Under the pieces are notes generated by a model, which was not told the DNA's origin, did no database searches, and worked only from the letters and a program-made list of their open reading frames with translations. Of a stretch of 64,000 bases of DNA, positions 46,368 to 54,952 are shown piece by piece (the stretch's first letter is position 1; every line of letters begins with the position of its first letter). Both the position numbers and the translations under genes were made by a program. Source of the stretch: Paracoccus salsus (GTDB taxonomy: Bacteria; Pseudomonadota; Alphaproteobacteria; Rhodobacterales; Rhodobacteraceae); contig NZ_JAKGGD010000006.1 in the NCBI RefSeq assembly GCF_021556615.1, positions 124,001-188,000 of the forward strand, given 5' to 3'.

Positions 46368-47399
46368 TCATGTGACGTCCTCGGGCGGCTCGGTCAGGAT
46401 CGTGACGCGTCCCCTGCCCTCGCGTTTCGAGCGGTAAAGTGCCGCATCGGCATCCGAAAGCATGCGTGCGGCAGGCAGGTCGCGATAGAAACGCGACAAC
46501 ACGAAGCCCACGCTTGCCGAGACCGAGCAGCTGTTCTGCTGGCTGCACAGCGCCGCCTCGATGCCTTCGATCATGCGCTTTCCCAGCCGGTCAAGCGTCG
46601 CCGGGTCTTCAAGTCCCTTCAGGATCAGCACGAACTCGTCCCCGCCGATCCGCGCGGCGGTATCATCGCTGCGGGTGACGTCGCGCAACACCTGGGCCAC
46701 GTGACACAGCACCCGGTCGCCCTCGGCGTGACCCAGCTGATCGTTGACCTGCTTGAAGTGATCCAGATCCAGATGCGCCAACGCGAACCCGTCCCGTCCG
46801 CGACCGGCCCCGCCCGATCCGCGCGCCGGGCGCAACGCGTTGTTCAGCGCAAGTTCCAGACCGCGGCGGTTGCAGAGCCCGGTCAGCGCATCGGTATGGG
46901 CTTGCACCTCGGCTGCCTCGCGGGCTGCCTCCAGCTGGCTGTTGAAACGCTTCAGCTCACCCAGCACGCCGCCCATCGCCTCGCGCATGAACAGCAGCTC
47001 CATGGCCAGTTCGGCCGGCGCGAAATCGTCGTCTGTCAGCCCTGCAACCCGCACCGCGTCGTGCAAGCCGATCCCGAAGCCGAGATTCACCAGAACTGAA
47101 CGATCATTCGCAAACACGGCATGGCCGCGCAGGTTCAGATGCGGAGAACGCTGCATCCGCAGGAACAGTCGCTCGCCGCGTGCCGCAGCGATGCGGATCG
47201 CGATCACGACATCCTCGGTCGCCCCGGCACGTCCACTGAGGAAAACCTCGCCGACATCGTCCGCGCCCTCGCCGATCAGCTTTCGCAGAGTCGGGCCGAC
47301 CGACCTCACCCGGCCATCCAGACCGATCCAAAGATGCATGGGCAGCAAGCTGTCCATCGCCGCGCGGATGAGGACAAGATCCTGGCCGGGGGCGTTCAT
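46368..47399 (-). CDS. Diguanylate cyclase with N-terminal HNOBA-like domain
   Basis: A 343-residue protein. The N-terminal about 130 residues resemble the heme-NO-binding-associated (HNOBA/PAS-like) domain, opening with MHLWIGLDGRVRSVGPTL. A coiled coil (MREAMGGVLGELKRF) leads to a GGDEF domain with the active-site IGGDEFVLIL and an inhibitory-site RSDD nine residues before it, so feedback by c-di-GMP is expected. The ATG overlaps the H-NOX-like gene stop by 4 nt. This is the usual H-NOX plus cyclase pairing. Confidence 0.9.
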   Translation of the reverse strand: MNAPGQDLVLIRAAMDSLLPMHLWIGLDGRVRSVGPTLRKLIGEGADDVGEVFLSGRAGATEDVVIAIRIAAARGERLFLRMQRSPHLNLRGHAVFANDRSVLVNLGFGIGLHDAVRVAGLTDDDFAPAELAMELLFMREAMGGVLGELKRFNSQLEAAREAAEVQAHTDALTGLCNRRGLELALNNALRPARGSGGAGRGRDGFALAHLDLDHFKQVNDQLGHAEGDRVLCHVAQVLRDVTRSDDTAARIGGDEFVLILKGLEDPATLDRLGKRMIEGIEAALCSQQNSCSVSASVGFVLSRFYRDLPAARMLSDADAALYRSKREGRGRVTILTEPPEDVT

Positions 47400-47986
47400 C
47401 GCGAGCGCTCCGCCGCCTGTCCGCCATCCAGACTGAAATCGCGGCCCTCGGCAAACGACTGGTCCGAGATCTGGACGACGACCGTGCTGCCCTCGACGTC
47501 GATCAGCCCAAGCGTGCCATAATCGTCAGCCATCGCCCTCAGCAGTCCGGCCAGCATCGCGGTCCATTCGGGCGCCGAGGACGGCAACACCAGCCGAAGC
47601 GTATTGCCATGCTGGCGATGCACGTCGATGCGTGGAATGCACAACTCGGGGATGACGAAATGCGCGCGGCCGGGCAGTTCTTCGAGGCTGATCACGAAAT
47701 CCTCGAAGTCGCGTCCCGAGAAGCGAAGCAGCCGCCGGATCGCCTCGCGACTCGCCAGCCATGCGCCAAGATCCTCGAACAACTCTTCGGGGGGCTTTTT
47801 CAGCAATATCGCCGCCGTAGGGATGATCTTTTCGGCGCTGCACCCGCATCCCTTGGGGCCAGCCAGCGAACCCACGGCGTTCGACCGGGCGTTTTCGTTG
47901 CAGGACGCGATGACCTGCGACAACATCGCGGCACCATAAGTGTCGCGCAGAAACTCCTCGACCGCCCGAATTACCAGCCTGTGCAT
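47396..47986 (-). CDS. H-NOX-like (heme NO-binding fold) protein lacking the canonical heme His
   Basis: A 196-residue protein with the H-NOX N-terminal pattern (MHRLVIRAVEEFLRDTYG) and the conserved LLRAMADDYGTLGLID segment near the C-terminus. By eye alignment with characterised H-NOX proteins, the proximal heme His position falls on Pro105 (ISLEELPGRA), and the YxSxR heme-propionate motif is not found. Four Cys residues are present (29, 47, 49, 116), two of them in a CGC. GAGGTG gives a near-perfect ribosome site. It is coupled to the HNOBA-GGDEF gene, so it probably controls that cyclase, but perhaps not through heme. Confidence 0.82.
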   Translation of the reverse strand: MHRLVIRAVEEFLRDTYGAAMLSQVIASCNENARSNAVGSLAGPKGCGCSAEKIIPTAAILLKKPPEELFEDLGAWLASREAIRRLLRFSGRDFEDFVISLEELPGRAHFVIPELCIPRIDVHRQHGNTLRLVLPSSAPEWTAMLAGLLRAMADDYGTLGLIDVEGSTVVVQISDQSFAEGRDFSLDGGQAAERSR

Positions 47987-48062
47987 CTTTCACCTCGGTT
48001 GGCTGCAAGCTAGCCGGGAAAGATGAATAAACCGGTAACGCTGGCCGCGCCGCGATCGGATT

Positions 48063-48353
48063 TCAGCCCAACTCCCAGCCGTAATTTCCAGGCCCGGCGA
48101 TCACCACCCGCGCGGACATCAGATCCTGCGGCCGGATCTGCAATGCCTCGGCCGCGTCCAGCACGCGTCCGTCATCCTCGAGCAGAAAGTCGAGGACATG
48201 CAGACCCAGTTCCGGCGTGCCCGACAGCGCGCGGATATCCTGCGCCCGCAGGCCAGAGCCGCCCAGGAACGTCGCCGCGAGTTCGGGCCTTTCAAGAATG
48301 TAGATCAGGCCGGCTCCGGCCAGTTCCCGTGCGGCATCGATACGGCCCGCCAT
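48063..48353 (-). CDS. DUF3572 family protein
   Basis: A 96-residue helical cytoplasmic protein matching DUF3572, a small alphaproteobacterial family of unknown function. Typical segments are ALIYILE-like (AGLIYILERPEL), FLGGSGL and the LDFLLEDDGRVL stretch. AAGGAGGTG gives a strong ribosome site. It is divergent from the PleD-like gene, an arrangement I recall as common in relatives. Confidence 0.85.
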   Translation of the reverse strand: MAGRIDAARELAGAGLIYILERPELAATFLGGSGLRAQDIRALSGTPELGLHVLDFLLEDDGRVLDAAEALQIRPQDLMSARVVIAGPGNYGWELG

Positions 48354-48475
48354 ACTTCACCTCCTTGTGTGGATCGGCGGAAAACGGCCGGTCCCCTCAG
48401 CGTGGAAACGCTTTGTTAAGAATTTGGTGACACGGTCCTTCTTCAGGCAACGCATGTAAAGGGACGAGACGCCCA

Positions 48476-49870
48476 ATGACGGCACGCATCCTCGTGGCAG
48501 ATGGGATGGCGACGACTCGCATCACCCTCAAGGTGCGTCTGGCCGCTGCTTGCTATGATGTCCTGACGGCAGGAACATTAGGTCAGCTTGTCCAGCAGGT
48601 TCGGTCCGGCCATCCTGACCTGATCCTGCTGGGAAGCGGCTTTTCGGATCAGAATCCCGTGGCGATCTGCCGCGAGCTTGCGCGCGACAACGGCGGCGCG
48701 CAGGCTCCGGTGCTGATGCTGGCCAACGGCGCCAACAGGCTTGAGGCGCTGCGTGCGGGCGCTGCGGCGGTGCTGGAGCCGACGGTGGATGAACAGATGC
48801 TGCTGGCACGGATTCGCGGCCTGCTGCGCGACACCGGCGCCGTCAGCGACCCGCAGCGATCGCTGGCCGAGGCGCAAGCCGAATTCGCCGGTGCCGCAAG
48901 CGCGGTGCAGGTCGCGCTGGTGGCCGACGGCGCGCCACGCGCCTTGCGCTGGCGCCACCTGCTTCAGCATCGCCTGGGCTGCCGCTTCGCGATCTGCAGC
49001 CCCGAGGAGGCCCTGGGCGCAGTCGCGGTGGGCCGCGCCGCTGATCTTTACCTGATCGCCGCCGATATCGCAGGACGGGGCGACGGGTTGCGGCTGTTGT
49101 CCGAACTGCGATCGCGCGTCGGTTCGCGCGACGCGGCGTTCGTGGTGGCCACCGAGCCCGACCGCGCCGAACTTGCGGCAATTGCGCTGGATCTGGGCGC
49201 GGGCGAGGTGCTGCCCATCGACCTTGGCGGCGATGCCGGGATCGAGGTCGCGGCGCTGGCCCTGCAGATGCAGCTGTCGCGAAAGGAGCAGTGCGACCGC
49301 CGACGGGCAGAGGCGATACGCACCATGCTTTGGGCGATGACCGACCCGCTGACCGGTCTTTACAACCGACGCTACGCGTTGCCTCGGTTGACGGAAATCG
49401 CGCGCGATGCCCTGCGCGAGGACACGTCCTTCGCGGTGCTTGCCCTCGACCTCGACCGCTTCAAGCGAATCAACGACAACCATGGCCATGCGGCGGGCGA
49501 TGCCGTCCTTCGCGACGTGGCTGGTCGCCTCGAGGCCGAGATAGGCAATCTGGGCATCACCGCGCGGCTTGGGGGCGAGGAATTTCTGGCAGTGCTGCCA
49601 GGCGTCGACGACCGGCAGGCATGGCGACGTGCCGAGCAGGTCCGGCGGGCCATCGAGGCGCAGCCGATCACCCTGCCCGACCTGTCTGGCGGCGGACGCA
49701 TCGATGTCACCTTGTCGATCGGGATTGCGATCGGCCGGGGTCGTGACCCCGCGGATCGTCCCGAGCGGTTGGCCGAGACGTCGCTGGAACGCGCCGACCG
49801 GGCGCTGATGTCGGCCAAAGCCATGGGCCGCAACCGGGTCATGCTGGCGCAGACCGAATATGCCGCCTGA
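48476..49870 (+). CDS. PleD-like diguanylate cyclase with two degenerate receiver domains
   Basis: A 464-residue protein laid out as receiver, receiver, GGDEF. In the first receiver the acceptor position is Gly53 (LILLGSGFSD) and the acidic pair is reduced to Asp9-Gly10. In the second the acceptor aligns with Ala (LYLIAADIAG). The cyclase is intact (LTGLYNRRY, LDRFKRINDNHGH, LGGEEFLAV), but the inhibitory RxxD is replaced by GNLG. It should make c-di-GMP without phosphorylation control of the PleD kind. AAGGGA lies upstream of the ATG. Confidence 0.88.
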   Translation: MTARILVADGMATTRITLKVRLAAACYDVLTAGTLGQLVQQVRSGHPDLILLGSGFSDQNPVAICRELARDNGGAQAPVLMLANGANRLEALRAGAAAVLEPTVDEQMLLARIRGLLRDTGAVSDPQRSLAEAQAEFAGAASAVQVALVADGAPRALRWRHLLQHRLGCRFAICSPEEALGAVAVGRAADLYLIAADIAGRGDGLRLLSELRSRVGSRDAAFVVATEPDRAELAAIALDLGAGEVLPIDLGGDAGIEVAALALQMQLSRKEQCDRRRAEAIRTMLWAMTDPLTGLYNRRYALPRLTEIARDALREDTSFAVLALDLDRFKRINDNHGHAAGDAVLRDVAGRLEAEIGNLGITARLGGEEFLAVLPGVDDRQAWRRAEQVRRAIEAQPITLPDLSGGGRIDVTLSIGIAIGRGRDPADRPERLAETSLERADRALMSAKAMGRNRVMLAQTEYAA

Positions 49871-49979
49871 GCGACGCCGGTTGCCGGCGGTGAGGAGGGG
49901 TGGCGCGCCCGCGTGTCAATGACTAGATTGGGGCGGTGCGGACCGCATCGGACCGCTGGCCACCACTCCGGAGACGCCC

Positions 49980-50390
49980 ATGTCGCATTCCCAGGTCCCA
50001 CACGTCGAATCCGATCGTCCAAGCGGCCGGTCGATGCTGCGCGGCGCGCGCGGATTGTGCCCTGCCTGCGGCGATGGTCGGCTGTTCAAGGGGTATCTGA
50101 CGGTCGCCGACCATTGCCCACGCTGCGACGAGGCGCTGCATCATCAGCGCGCCGATGACGGACCCGCCTATCTGACCATCCTGCTGGTGACGCATCTGGG
50201 CGCCCCCCTGCTGCTGGCATGTTTCGTTGCATGGCGTCCCTCGGCCATGACGATGATCCTCAGCTTCGGACTGGGCGCGATCGTCCTGTCGCTGCTGCTG
50301 TTGCCGCGGATCAAGGGCGCTTTCGTGGGGCTGCAATGGGCAAGACGCATGCACGGTTTCGGAGATGCGGCCGAGCCCTCTGCATCATGA
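49980..50390 (+). CDS. DUF983 family zinc-ribbon membrane protein
   Basis: A 136-residue protein with an N-terminal zinc ribbon (LCPACGDG, then HCPRCDEAL) and two membrane helices (about 67-86 and 90-110). DUF983 proteins occur near cytochrome oxidase and heme genes in alphaproteobacteria but their role is not settled. The stop overlaps the Nudix start by 4 nt. Confidence 0.88.
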   Translation: MSHSQVPHVESDRPSGRSMLRGARGLCPACGDGRLFKGYLTVADHCPRCDEALHHQRADDGPAYLTILLVTHLGAPLLLACFVAWRPSAMTMILSFGLGAIVLSLLLLPRIKGAFVGLQWARRMHGFGDAAEPSAS

Positions 50391-51082
50391 TGGTCCCCCA
50401 GGACGCGCCGATCCGCGATGCGGCGACGATGATCCTGCTGCGACGGACCCGGCAGGGCGCATCGGTGCTGATGGGAATGCGCGGTGCCAAGGCGGTTTTC
50501 ATGCCGTCCAAATATGTCTTCCCCGGTGGTGCGGTCGATACGGAAGACGCAACGGCCTTGCTTGCCAGGCCGCTGGCAACGCTGCATCACGACCGGATGC
50601 TGGCCGAACCTCGCGGCTGCGCGATGCCGAAGCCTCACGCCATCGCCGCTGCCGCGCTTCGCGAACTTGCCGAGGAAACGGGCCTGCTGATCGGGCGTCC
50701 GGGCGGACCGCCCTGCCCCTGGCCAGGTTATGCCGAAACCGGCCTCAGCCCCGATGCCTCCGGGCTGCATTACTGTTTTCGCGCCATCACGCCGCCCGGC
50801 CGTCCGCGTCGATTCGACGCCTATTTCTTCGTGGCGGATGCTGCCACGATATGCGGCGACGCTGATGACTTCAGCCGCGCTTGCGATGAGTTGTCGCATC
50901 TGCACTGGGTCCCGCTGGCTCAGGCGCGCGCGCTGAACCTGCCTTTCATCACCGAGGTGGTGCTGGCCGAGATTGCGGAACTGGCGGGCAGCGTCGCCCA
51001 CGACGCGCCCCTGCCTTCGCCGGATACGGTTCCGTTCTTCGACAATCGCGGGCCATCGCCGCGCTTTGCCCAGATCGCCTAG
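50387..51082 (+). CDS. Nudix hydrolase with split Nudix box
   Basis: A 231-residue protein. The Nudix box is interrupted: FPGGAVDTED near residue 50 is followed about 40 residues later by AALRELAEETGLLIG. This insertion is seen in NUDT19-type CoA diphosphatases, so an acyl-CoA or NAD-like substrate is possible. It is coupled to the DUF983 gene (ATGA). Its stop overlaps by 4 nt the stop of the convergent enoyl-CoA hydratase gene. Confidence 0.88.
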   Translation: MMVPQDAPIRDAATMILLRRTRQGASVLMGMRGAKAVFMPSKYVFPGGAVDTEDATALLARPLATLHHDRMLAEPRGCAMPKPHAIAAAALRELAEETGLLIGRPGGPPCPWPGYAETGLSPDASGLHYCFRAITPPGRPRRFDAYFFVADAATICGDADDFSRACDELSHLHWVPLAQARALNLPFITEVVLAEIAELAGSVAHDAPLPSPDTVPFFDNRGPSPRFAQIA

Positions 51083-51849
51083 CGTCCGCTGAAGCGCGGC
51101 TTGCGTTTTTCCAGAAAGGCGGTGACGCCTTCGCGGAAATCGTTGCTTTGTCCCGCCCGACCCTGCAACCGCGCCTCCAGCTTCAGCTGCTCGTCAAGAT
51201 CGTTGTCAAGCGACGCCGCGACGGCCTCTCGGATCGCCAGATAGGCGCCGGTCGGACCTTCGGCCAGCTGCAACGCCCGAGTTGCGACGCCCTCGGCGAA
51301 CTCGCCATCGGGCAGCGCCTGCCAGATCAATCCCCAATCGGCGGCCAGCCGCGCCGGAACGGGTTCGGCAAACAGCATCATCCCCATGGCGCGCGCCGCC
51401 CCGATCGCCCGAGGGACGGCCCAGGTCCCGCCCGCATCCGGGACCAGCCCGATCCTGCTGAACGCCTGGATGAAACTTGCGCTTTCCGCCGCGATCACGA
51501 CATCCGCGATCAGCGCCAGGTTCGCCCCGGCTCCGGCCGCGACGCCGTTCACGGCCGCAATGACCGGCGCCGGGCAGTCGCGCACCGCATGCAGCATGGG
51601 TTCGTATTCGTCGCGCAGCGTCGCCTCGAGATCAAGCGCCGCGCCCGCATCCGTCAGATCCTGCCCCGAACAGAACGCCTTGCCGGAACCGGTGATGACG
51701 ACGCACCGCACCTCTGGTGGCAGCGTCGTCAGGGCCCGGGTTATCTCGGCCCGCATCCGGCCGTTCAAGGCGTTCATCACCTGCGGACGATTCAGGATAA
51801 GCGTCGCGATGCCGCCATTGATGCCGAACTTGATGGTTTCGAAATTCAT
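51079..51849 (-). CDS. Enoyl-CoA hydratase/isomerase, PaaG-like
   Basis: A 256-residue crotonase-fold enzyme. The oxyanion-hole segments are ITGSGKAFCSGQDL and AVNGVAAGAGANLAL, and the active-site region is IGLVPDAGGTWAVPR, with Asp as in PaaG-type isomerases. PaaG acts on the epoxide of phenylacetyl-CoA, but no other paa genes are present here. The start at MNFETIKFG has AAGGGGG upstream and is preferred to one eight codons earlier. Confidence 0.88.
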   Translation of the reverse strand: MNFETIKFGINGGIATLILNRPQVMNALNGRMRAEITRALTTLPPEVRCVVITGSGKAFCSGQDLTDAGAALDLEATLRDEYEPMLHAVRDCPAPVIAAVNGVAAGAGANLALIADVVIAAESASFIQAFSRIGLVPDAGGTWAVPRAIGAARAMGMMLFAEPVPARLAADWGLIWQALPDGEFAEGVATRALQLAEGPTGAYLAIREAVAASLDNDLDEQLKLEARLQGRAGQSNDFREGVTAFLEKRKPRFSGR

Positions 51850-51912
51850 GAGGACCCCCTTGTCTGGGACCATGATGACCGGATTGCCGCAAAGGGAAAG
51901 CAGGACCCCGCG

Positions 51913-52371
51913 TCAGTCCCGCATGATCTGGCGCAGGCGATCCTTTTCGGCGTCACTCAGATCGCTGGGTGGGGACTGCAATCCGGCCCGGCCACGCAGG
52001 AAACGCCACGCAACCAGCAGCGCGACCAGCGCCATCAGCGGCCCGGCCAGCCACAGCAGCAGATTGCCGCCCCGAGCGCGCGGTTCGAACAGGACGAACT
52101 CGCCGAATCGGCTCACCACGGCGTCGATCACCTCGGTATCGCTGTCGCCCGCGACCAGCCTCTCGCGCACATAAAGCCGCAGGTCCCGGCTGATCGCGGC
52201 ATTCGATTCGTCGATGTTCTCGCCCTGACAGACCGGACAGCGCAGCTTTTGCGAGATCTGCCGCGCCCGCGCCTCGAGCGCGGCATTGTCCAGAACTTCG
52301 TCGGGCTGAACGGCGAACGCCGCGAAGGGCAGCGTGACCAGCAGCAAAATGGCCAGAAACAGCGCCCTCAT
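51913..52371 (-). CDS. ccmH: Cytochrome c maturation protein CcmH
   Basis: A 152-residue membrane-anchored thiol protein that keeps apocytochrome Cys residues reduced during heme attachment. It has a signal peptide (MRALFLAILLLVTLPFAAFA), the active-site motif LRCPVCQ, and a C-terminal membrane helix (LLLWLAGPLMALVALLVAW). Its start overlaps the ccmF stop by 4 nt. Confidence 0.95.
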   Translation of the reverse strand: MRALFLAILLLVTLPFAAFAVQPDEVLDNAALEARARQISQKLRCPVCQGENIDESNAAISRDLRLYVRERLVAGDSDTEVIDAVVSRFGEFVLFEPRARGGNLLLWLAGPLMALVALLVAWRFLRGRAGLQSPPSDLSDAEKDRLRQIMRD

Positions 52372-54329
52372 TCCGCAGCCACCGAAGCGGGCTGTGCGCG
52401 CCGCGCCCCCGCCGCCACCCGATAGCGGCGATCCGACAGGCTGATCAGGCCACCAAGCGCCATCAGGATCGAACCTGCCCAGATCCAGTTCGCGAACGGC
52501 TTGATGTAGCTGCGCACCGCCCAGCCCCCATCGGCCTGCTCGTCCCCGATGACCAGATAGATATCGCGGAAAATACCGTTGTCGATCGCCGCCTCGGTCG
52601 TGGGCATGGCCTGAACCGGATAGACGCGCTTCTCGGGGTACAGCGTGGCGACGGTGCGACCATGTCGCGCCACGTCCATCGTCGCCATTGTCGAAACATA
52701 GTTCGGCCCCTGCACCTCGGAAACATCGGTCAGCGTGATCTGATACCCTGACATATCAAACGGCTCTCCGATCCGCGCGACGCGGACATCCTCGGTCTGC
52801 CAGGCTGTCAGCAGGCCGACCCCGATGAAGGTCACACCCAGGCCGGAATGAGCGACCGCCTTGCCCCAGTCGGCGCGCGGCAGCCGCAGGATGCGGCTCC
52901 AGCCCGATCTGCCGGTCCGCAGCATCAGCTCCGCGACCGACCCCGCGATCAGCCATGCGCCCAGGCCCGCGCCGATCACCGCGATGGCGCTGCGTCCGGT
53001 CGAGACGGCAAAGACAAGCATCATCACCGCAAGCGCGAACAGCAAGGCGCCGCGCAGCGGCCGCAGCGCGCGCGACAGGGTCGCACGTTTCCAGGGCATG
53101 ATTGCCCCGATCGGCAGCACCAGCGCCAGCGCAATCATGAACGGCGTGAAGGCCTGGTTGAAGAACGGCGCGCCGACCGACAATTTGCGATCCCACATCA
53201 TCTCGGCAAACAGCGGCCACATCGTCCCGATGAACACCACGAAGGCGGACACGGCCAGCAAGGCGTTGTTCAGCACCAGCGCGCCCTCGCGCGAGACGGG
53301 CTGAAAGACGCCCTTGGCCGTCATCTCGCCGGCGCGCACCGCGAAAAGCGTCAGCCCGCCGCCGGCAAAGACAGCCAGGATCGCCAGGATGAAGACGCCC
53401 CGTGCGGGGTCGCTGGCAAAACTGTGGACCGAGGTGATGACCCCGGACCGCACGATGAAGGTGCCGATCATCGAGAAGCCGAAGGCCATGATCGCCAGAA
53501 GGATGGTCCAGCTTTTCAGCGATTCACGCTTTTCGACCACGATCGCCGAATGCAGCAGGGCGGCGGCCAGCAGCCACGGCATGAAGCTGGCATTCTCGAC
53601 AGGATCCCAGAACCAGAATCCGCCCCAGCCCAGCTCGTAATAGGCCCACCACGATCCCAGGGCGATGCCGATGGTCAGGAACATCCATGCCGCCAGGGTC
53701 CAGGGCCGCACCCAGCGCGCCCAGGCAGCGTCCACACGGCCCTCGATCAGCGCGGCGATCGCAAAGCTGAAGGCCATCGAAAGCCCGACATAGCCCAGAT
53801 AGAGGAAGGGCGGATGAAACGCCAATCCCGGGTCCTGAAGCAGCGGGTTCAGGTCGCGCCCGTCGAAGGGCGGGTTGGCCAGCCGCAGGAACGGGTTCGA
53901 CGTGAAGATGATGAAGGCATAGAACGCCGCCCCGATCGAGGCCTGGACGCCCAGCACCCGCGCCCTGAGGCTGGGCGGCAGGTTGCCGCCAAACGCGGCT
54001 GCCGCCGCGCCGAACAGCGCCAGGATCAGGACCCACAGAAGCATGCTTCCCTCGTGGTTTCCCCAGACGCCGCTGATCTTGTACAGCATCGGCTTCGCGG
54101 TATGCGAATTCTCGTAGACCAGCTTGAGCGAGAAGTCCGAGGTCACGAAGGCCACGGTCAGCGCGGCAAAGGAAACCCCGGTCAGCAGGAATTGCGCCAT
54201 CGCGGCGGGACGCGCGCTGTCCATCCAGCCCGGCCAGCCCTTCGCCGCACCGATCATCGGCACGGTCATCTGGTACAGCGACACTGCAAAAGCAAGGATC
54301 AGGGCGAAATGGCCAAGTTCAGCGATCAT
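52368..54329 (-). CDS. ccmF: Cytochrome c heme lyase subunit CcmF
   Basis: A 653-residue polytopic membrane protein of the CcmF/CcmC heme-handling family. The WWD-type heme motif is GWGGFWFWDPVENAS, and conserved His residues flank it (for example GNHEGSMLLW). About 14-15 membrane segments are present. It is coupled to ccmH. A terminator 40 nt upstream separates it from the GTA lysis pair, so it should have its own promoter in that short gap or depend on read-through. Confidence 0.96.
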   Translation of the reverse strand: MIAELGHFALILAFAVSLYQMTVPMIGAAKGWPGWMDSARPAAMAQFLLTGVSFAALTVAFVTSDFSLKLVYENSHTAKPMLYKISGVWGNHEGSMLLWVLILALFGAAAAAFGGNLPPSLRARVLGVQASIGAAFYAFIIFTSNPFLRLANPPFDGRDLNPLLQDPGLAFHPPFLYLGYVGLSMAFSFAIAALIEGRVDAAWARWVRPWTLAAWMFLTIGIALGSWWAYYELGWGGFWFWDPVENASFMPWLLAAALLHSAIVVEKRESLKSWTILLAIMAFGFSMIGTFIVRSGVITSVHSFASDPARGVFILAILAVFAGGGLTLFAVRAGEMTAKGVFQPVSREGALVLNNALLAVSAFVVFIGTMWPLFAEMMWDRKLSVGAPFFNQAFTPFMIALALVLPIGAIMPWKRATLSRALRPLRGALLFALAVMMLVFAVSTGRSAIAVIGAGLGAWLIAGSVAELMLRTGRSGWSRILRLPRADWGKAVAHSGLGVTFIGVGLLTAWQTEDVRVARIGEPFDMSGYQITLTDVSEVQGPNYVSTMATMDVARHGRTVATLYPEKRVYPVQAMPTTEAAIDNGIFRDIYLVIGDEQADGGWAVRSYIKPFANWIWAGSILMALGGLISLSDRRYRVAAGARRAQPASVAAE

Positions 54330-54368
54330 CAGGATGGTCCCTCCGTCGCGGCCAGCATAGGGATACGG

Positions 54369-54392
54369 AAAAAGGGGGGAAAGTCCCCCCTT
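54369..54392 (-). terminator. Rho-independent terminator after the endolysin-holin pair
   Basis: Arms 54372-54379 and 54385-54392 pair over 8 bp (six G-C) around a 5-nt loop, and on the minus strand the stem runs into TTTTT (54373-54369). It lies 30 nt past the holin stop and ends that unit before ccmF. Confidence 0.85.
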
Positions 54393-54421
54393 CGTCCCGG
54401 TACATCAGTTTTGCGTGCGAC

Positions 54422-54952
54422 CTATTCGCGCAAGCTGGCCGACCAGTCGCGCAGGGCCGCGTTGTCGGCAAAATCGTCATCGGGACGCGCGGGCCCGGCA
54501 AGGGCCTTGGTGTCCGCACCCCCCGCCTCGACAGAGACTTTCCTGGCAGGCCAGACGCGATGGCGAAAATAATGCGCCTCGCGCGCCCCGAAATAGAAGC
54601 CGACGATCGCTCCCAGCAGCCACCACAGCGGTTCCGGCACCTGTTGAAGTCCCTCCATCCGCAGCCCGAAGCCGACCGGCTCGACCATTGCATAGACGAA
54701 CAGCGCCATCGTCCCCATCGCCAGCAGCGGGCGCGGAAGCCGGTTCAGTCCGTTCACAACACCATCGAAAAGGCCCGGCCGCGCGACCTCGAATTCCCGG
54801 CCAAGCTGGGTGATGGCGTGGGCATAGGCCTGCTCGTCCAGTTCCATCTTCCGCGTCGCGTTCTGGGTAAAGACCTCGGCCATGCCGGTCGCGGCGCTGC
54901 CAAGCGCAGTCACGCCCTGGCTGACGCCGAGGAAACGGTCGATCATGCCCAT
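54422..54952 (-). CDS. Holin of the gene transfer agent lysis module
   Basis: A 176-residue protein resembling the three-helix holin family found in Rhodobacterales GTAs (RcGTA rcc00556 type). Two hydrophobic helices are clear (about 74-90, LLAMGTMALFVYAMV, and about 107-123, LWWLLGAIVGFYFGA). It has an acidic tail. It starts 10 nt inside the endolysin gene, with AAGGA upstream of the first ATG. Expected role: to open the inner membrane so the endolysin reaches peptidoglycan and releases particles. Confidence 0.85.
   Translation of the reverse strand: MGMIDRFLGVSQGVTALGSAATGMAEVFTQNATRKMELDEQAYAHAITQLGREFEVARPGLFDGVVNGLNRLPRPLLAMGTMALFVYAMVEPVGFGLRMEGLQQVPEPLWWLLGAIVGFYFGAREAHYFRHRVWPARKVSVEAGGADTKALAGPARPDDDFADNAALRDWSASLRE

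Noticed and set aside
48414-48432. GTTAAG sequence upstream of the PleD-like gene as a CtrA half-site.
   Set aside because: The second half reads GTGA, not TTAA, so there is no full box.
51079-51849. Part of a phenylacetate degradation operon.
   Set aside because: The enzyme resembles PaaG, but no other paa gene is in the neighbourhood.
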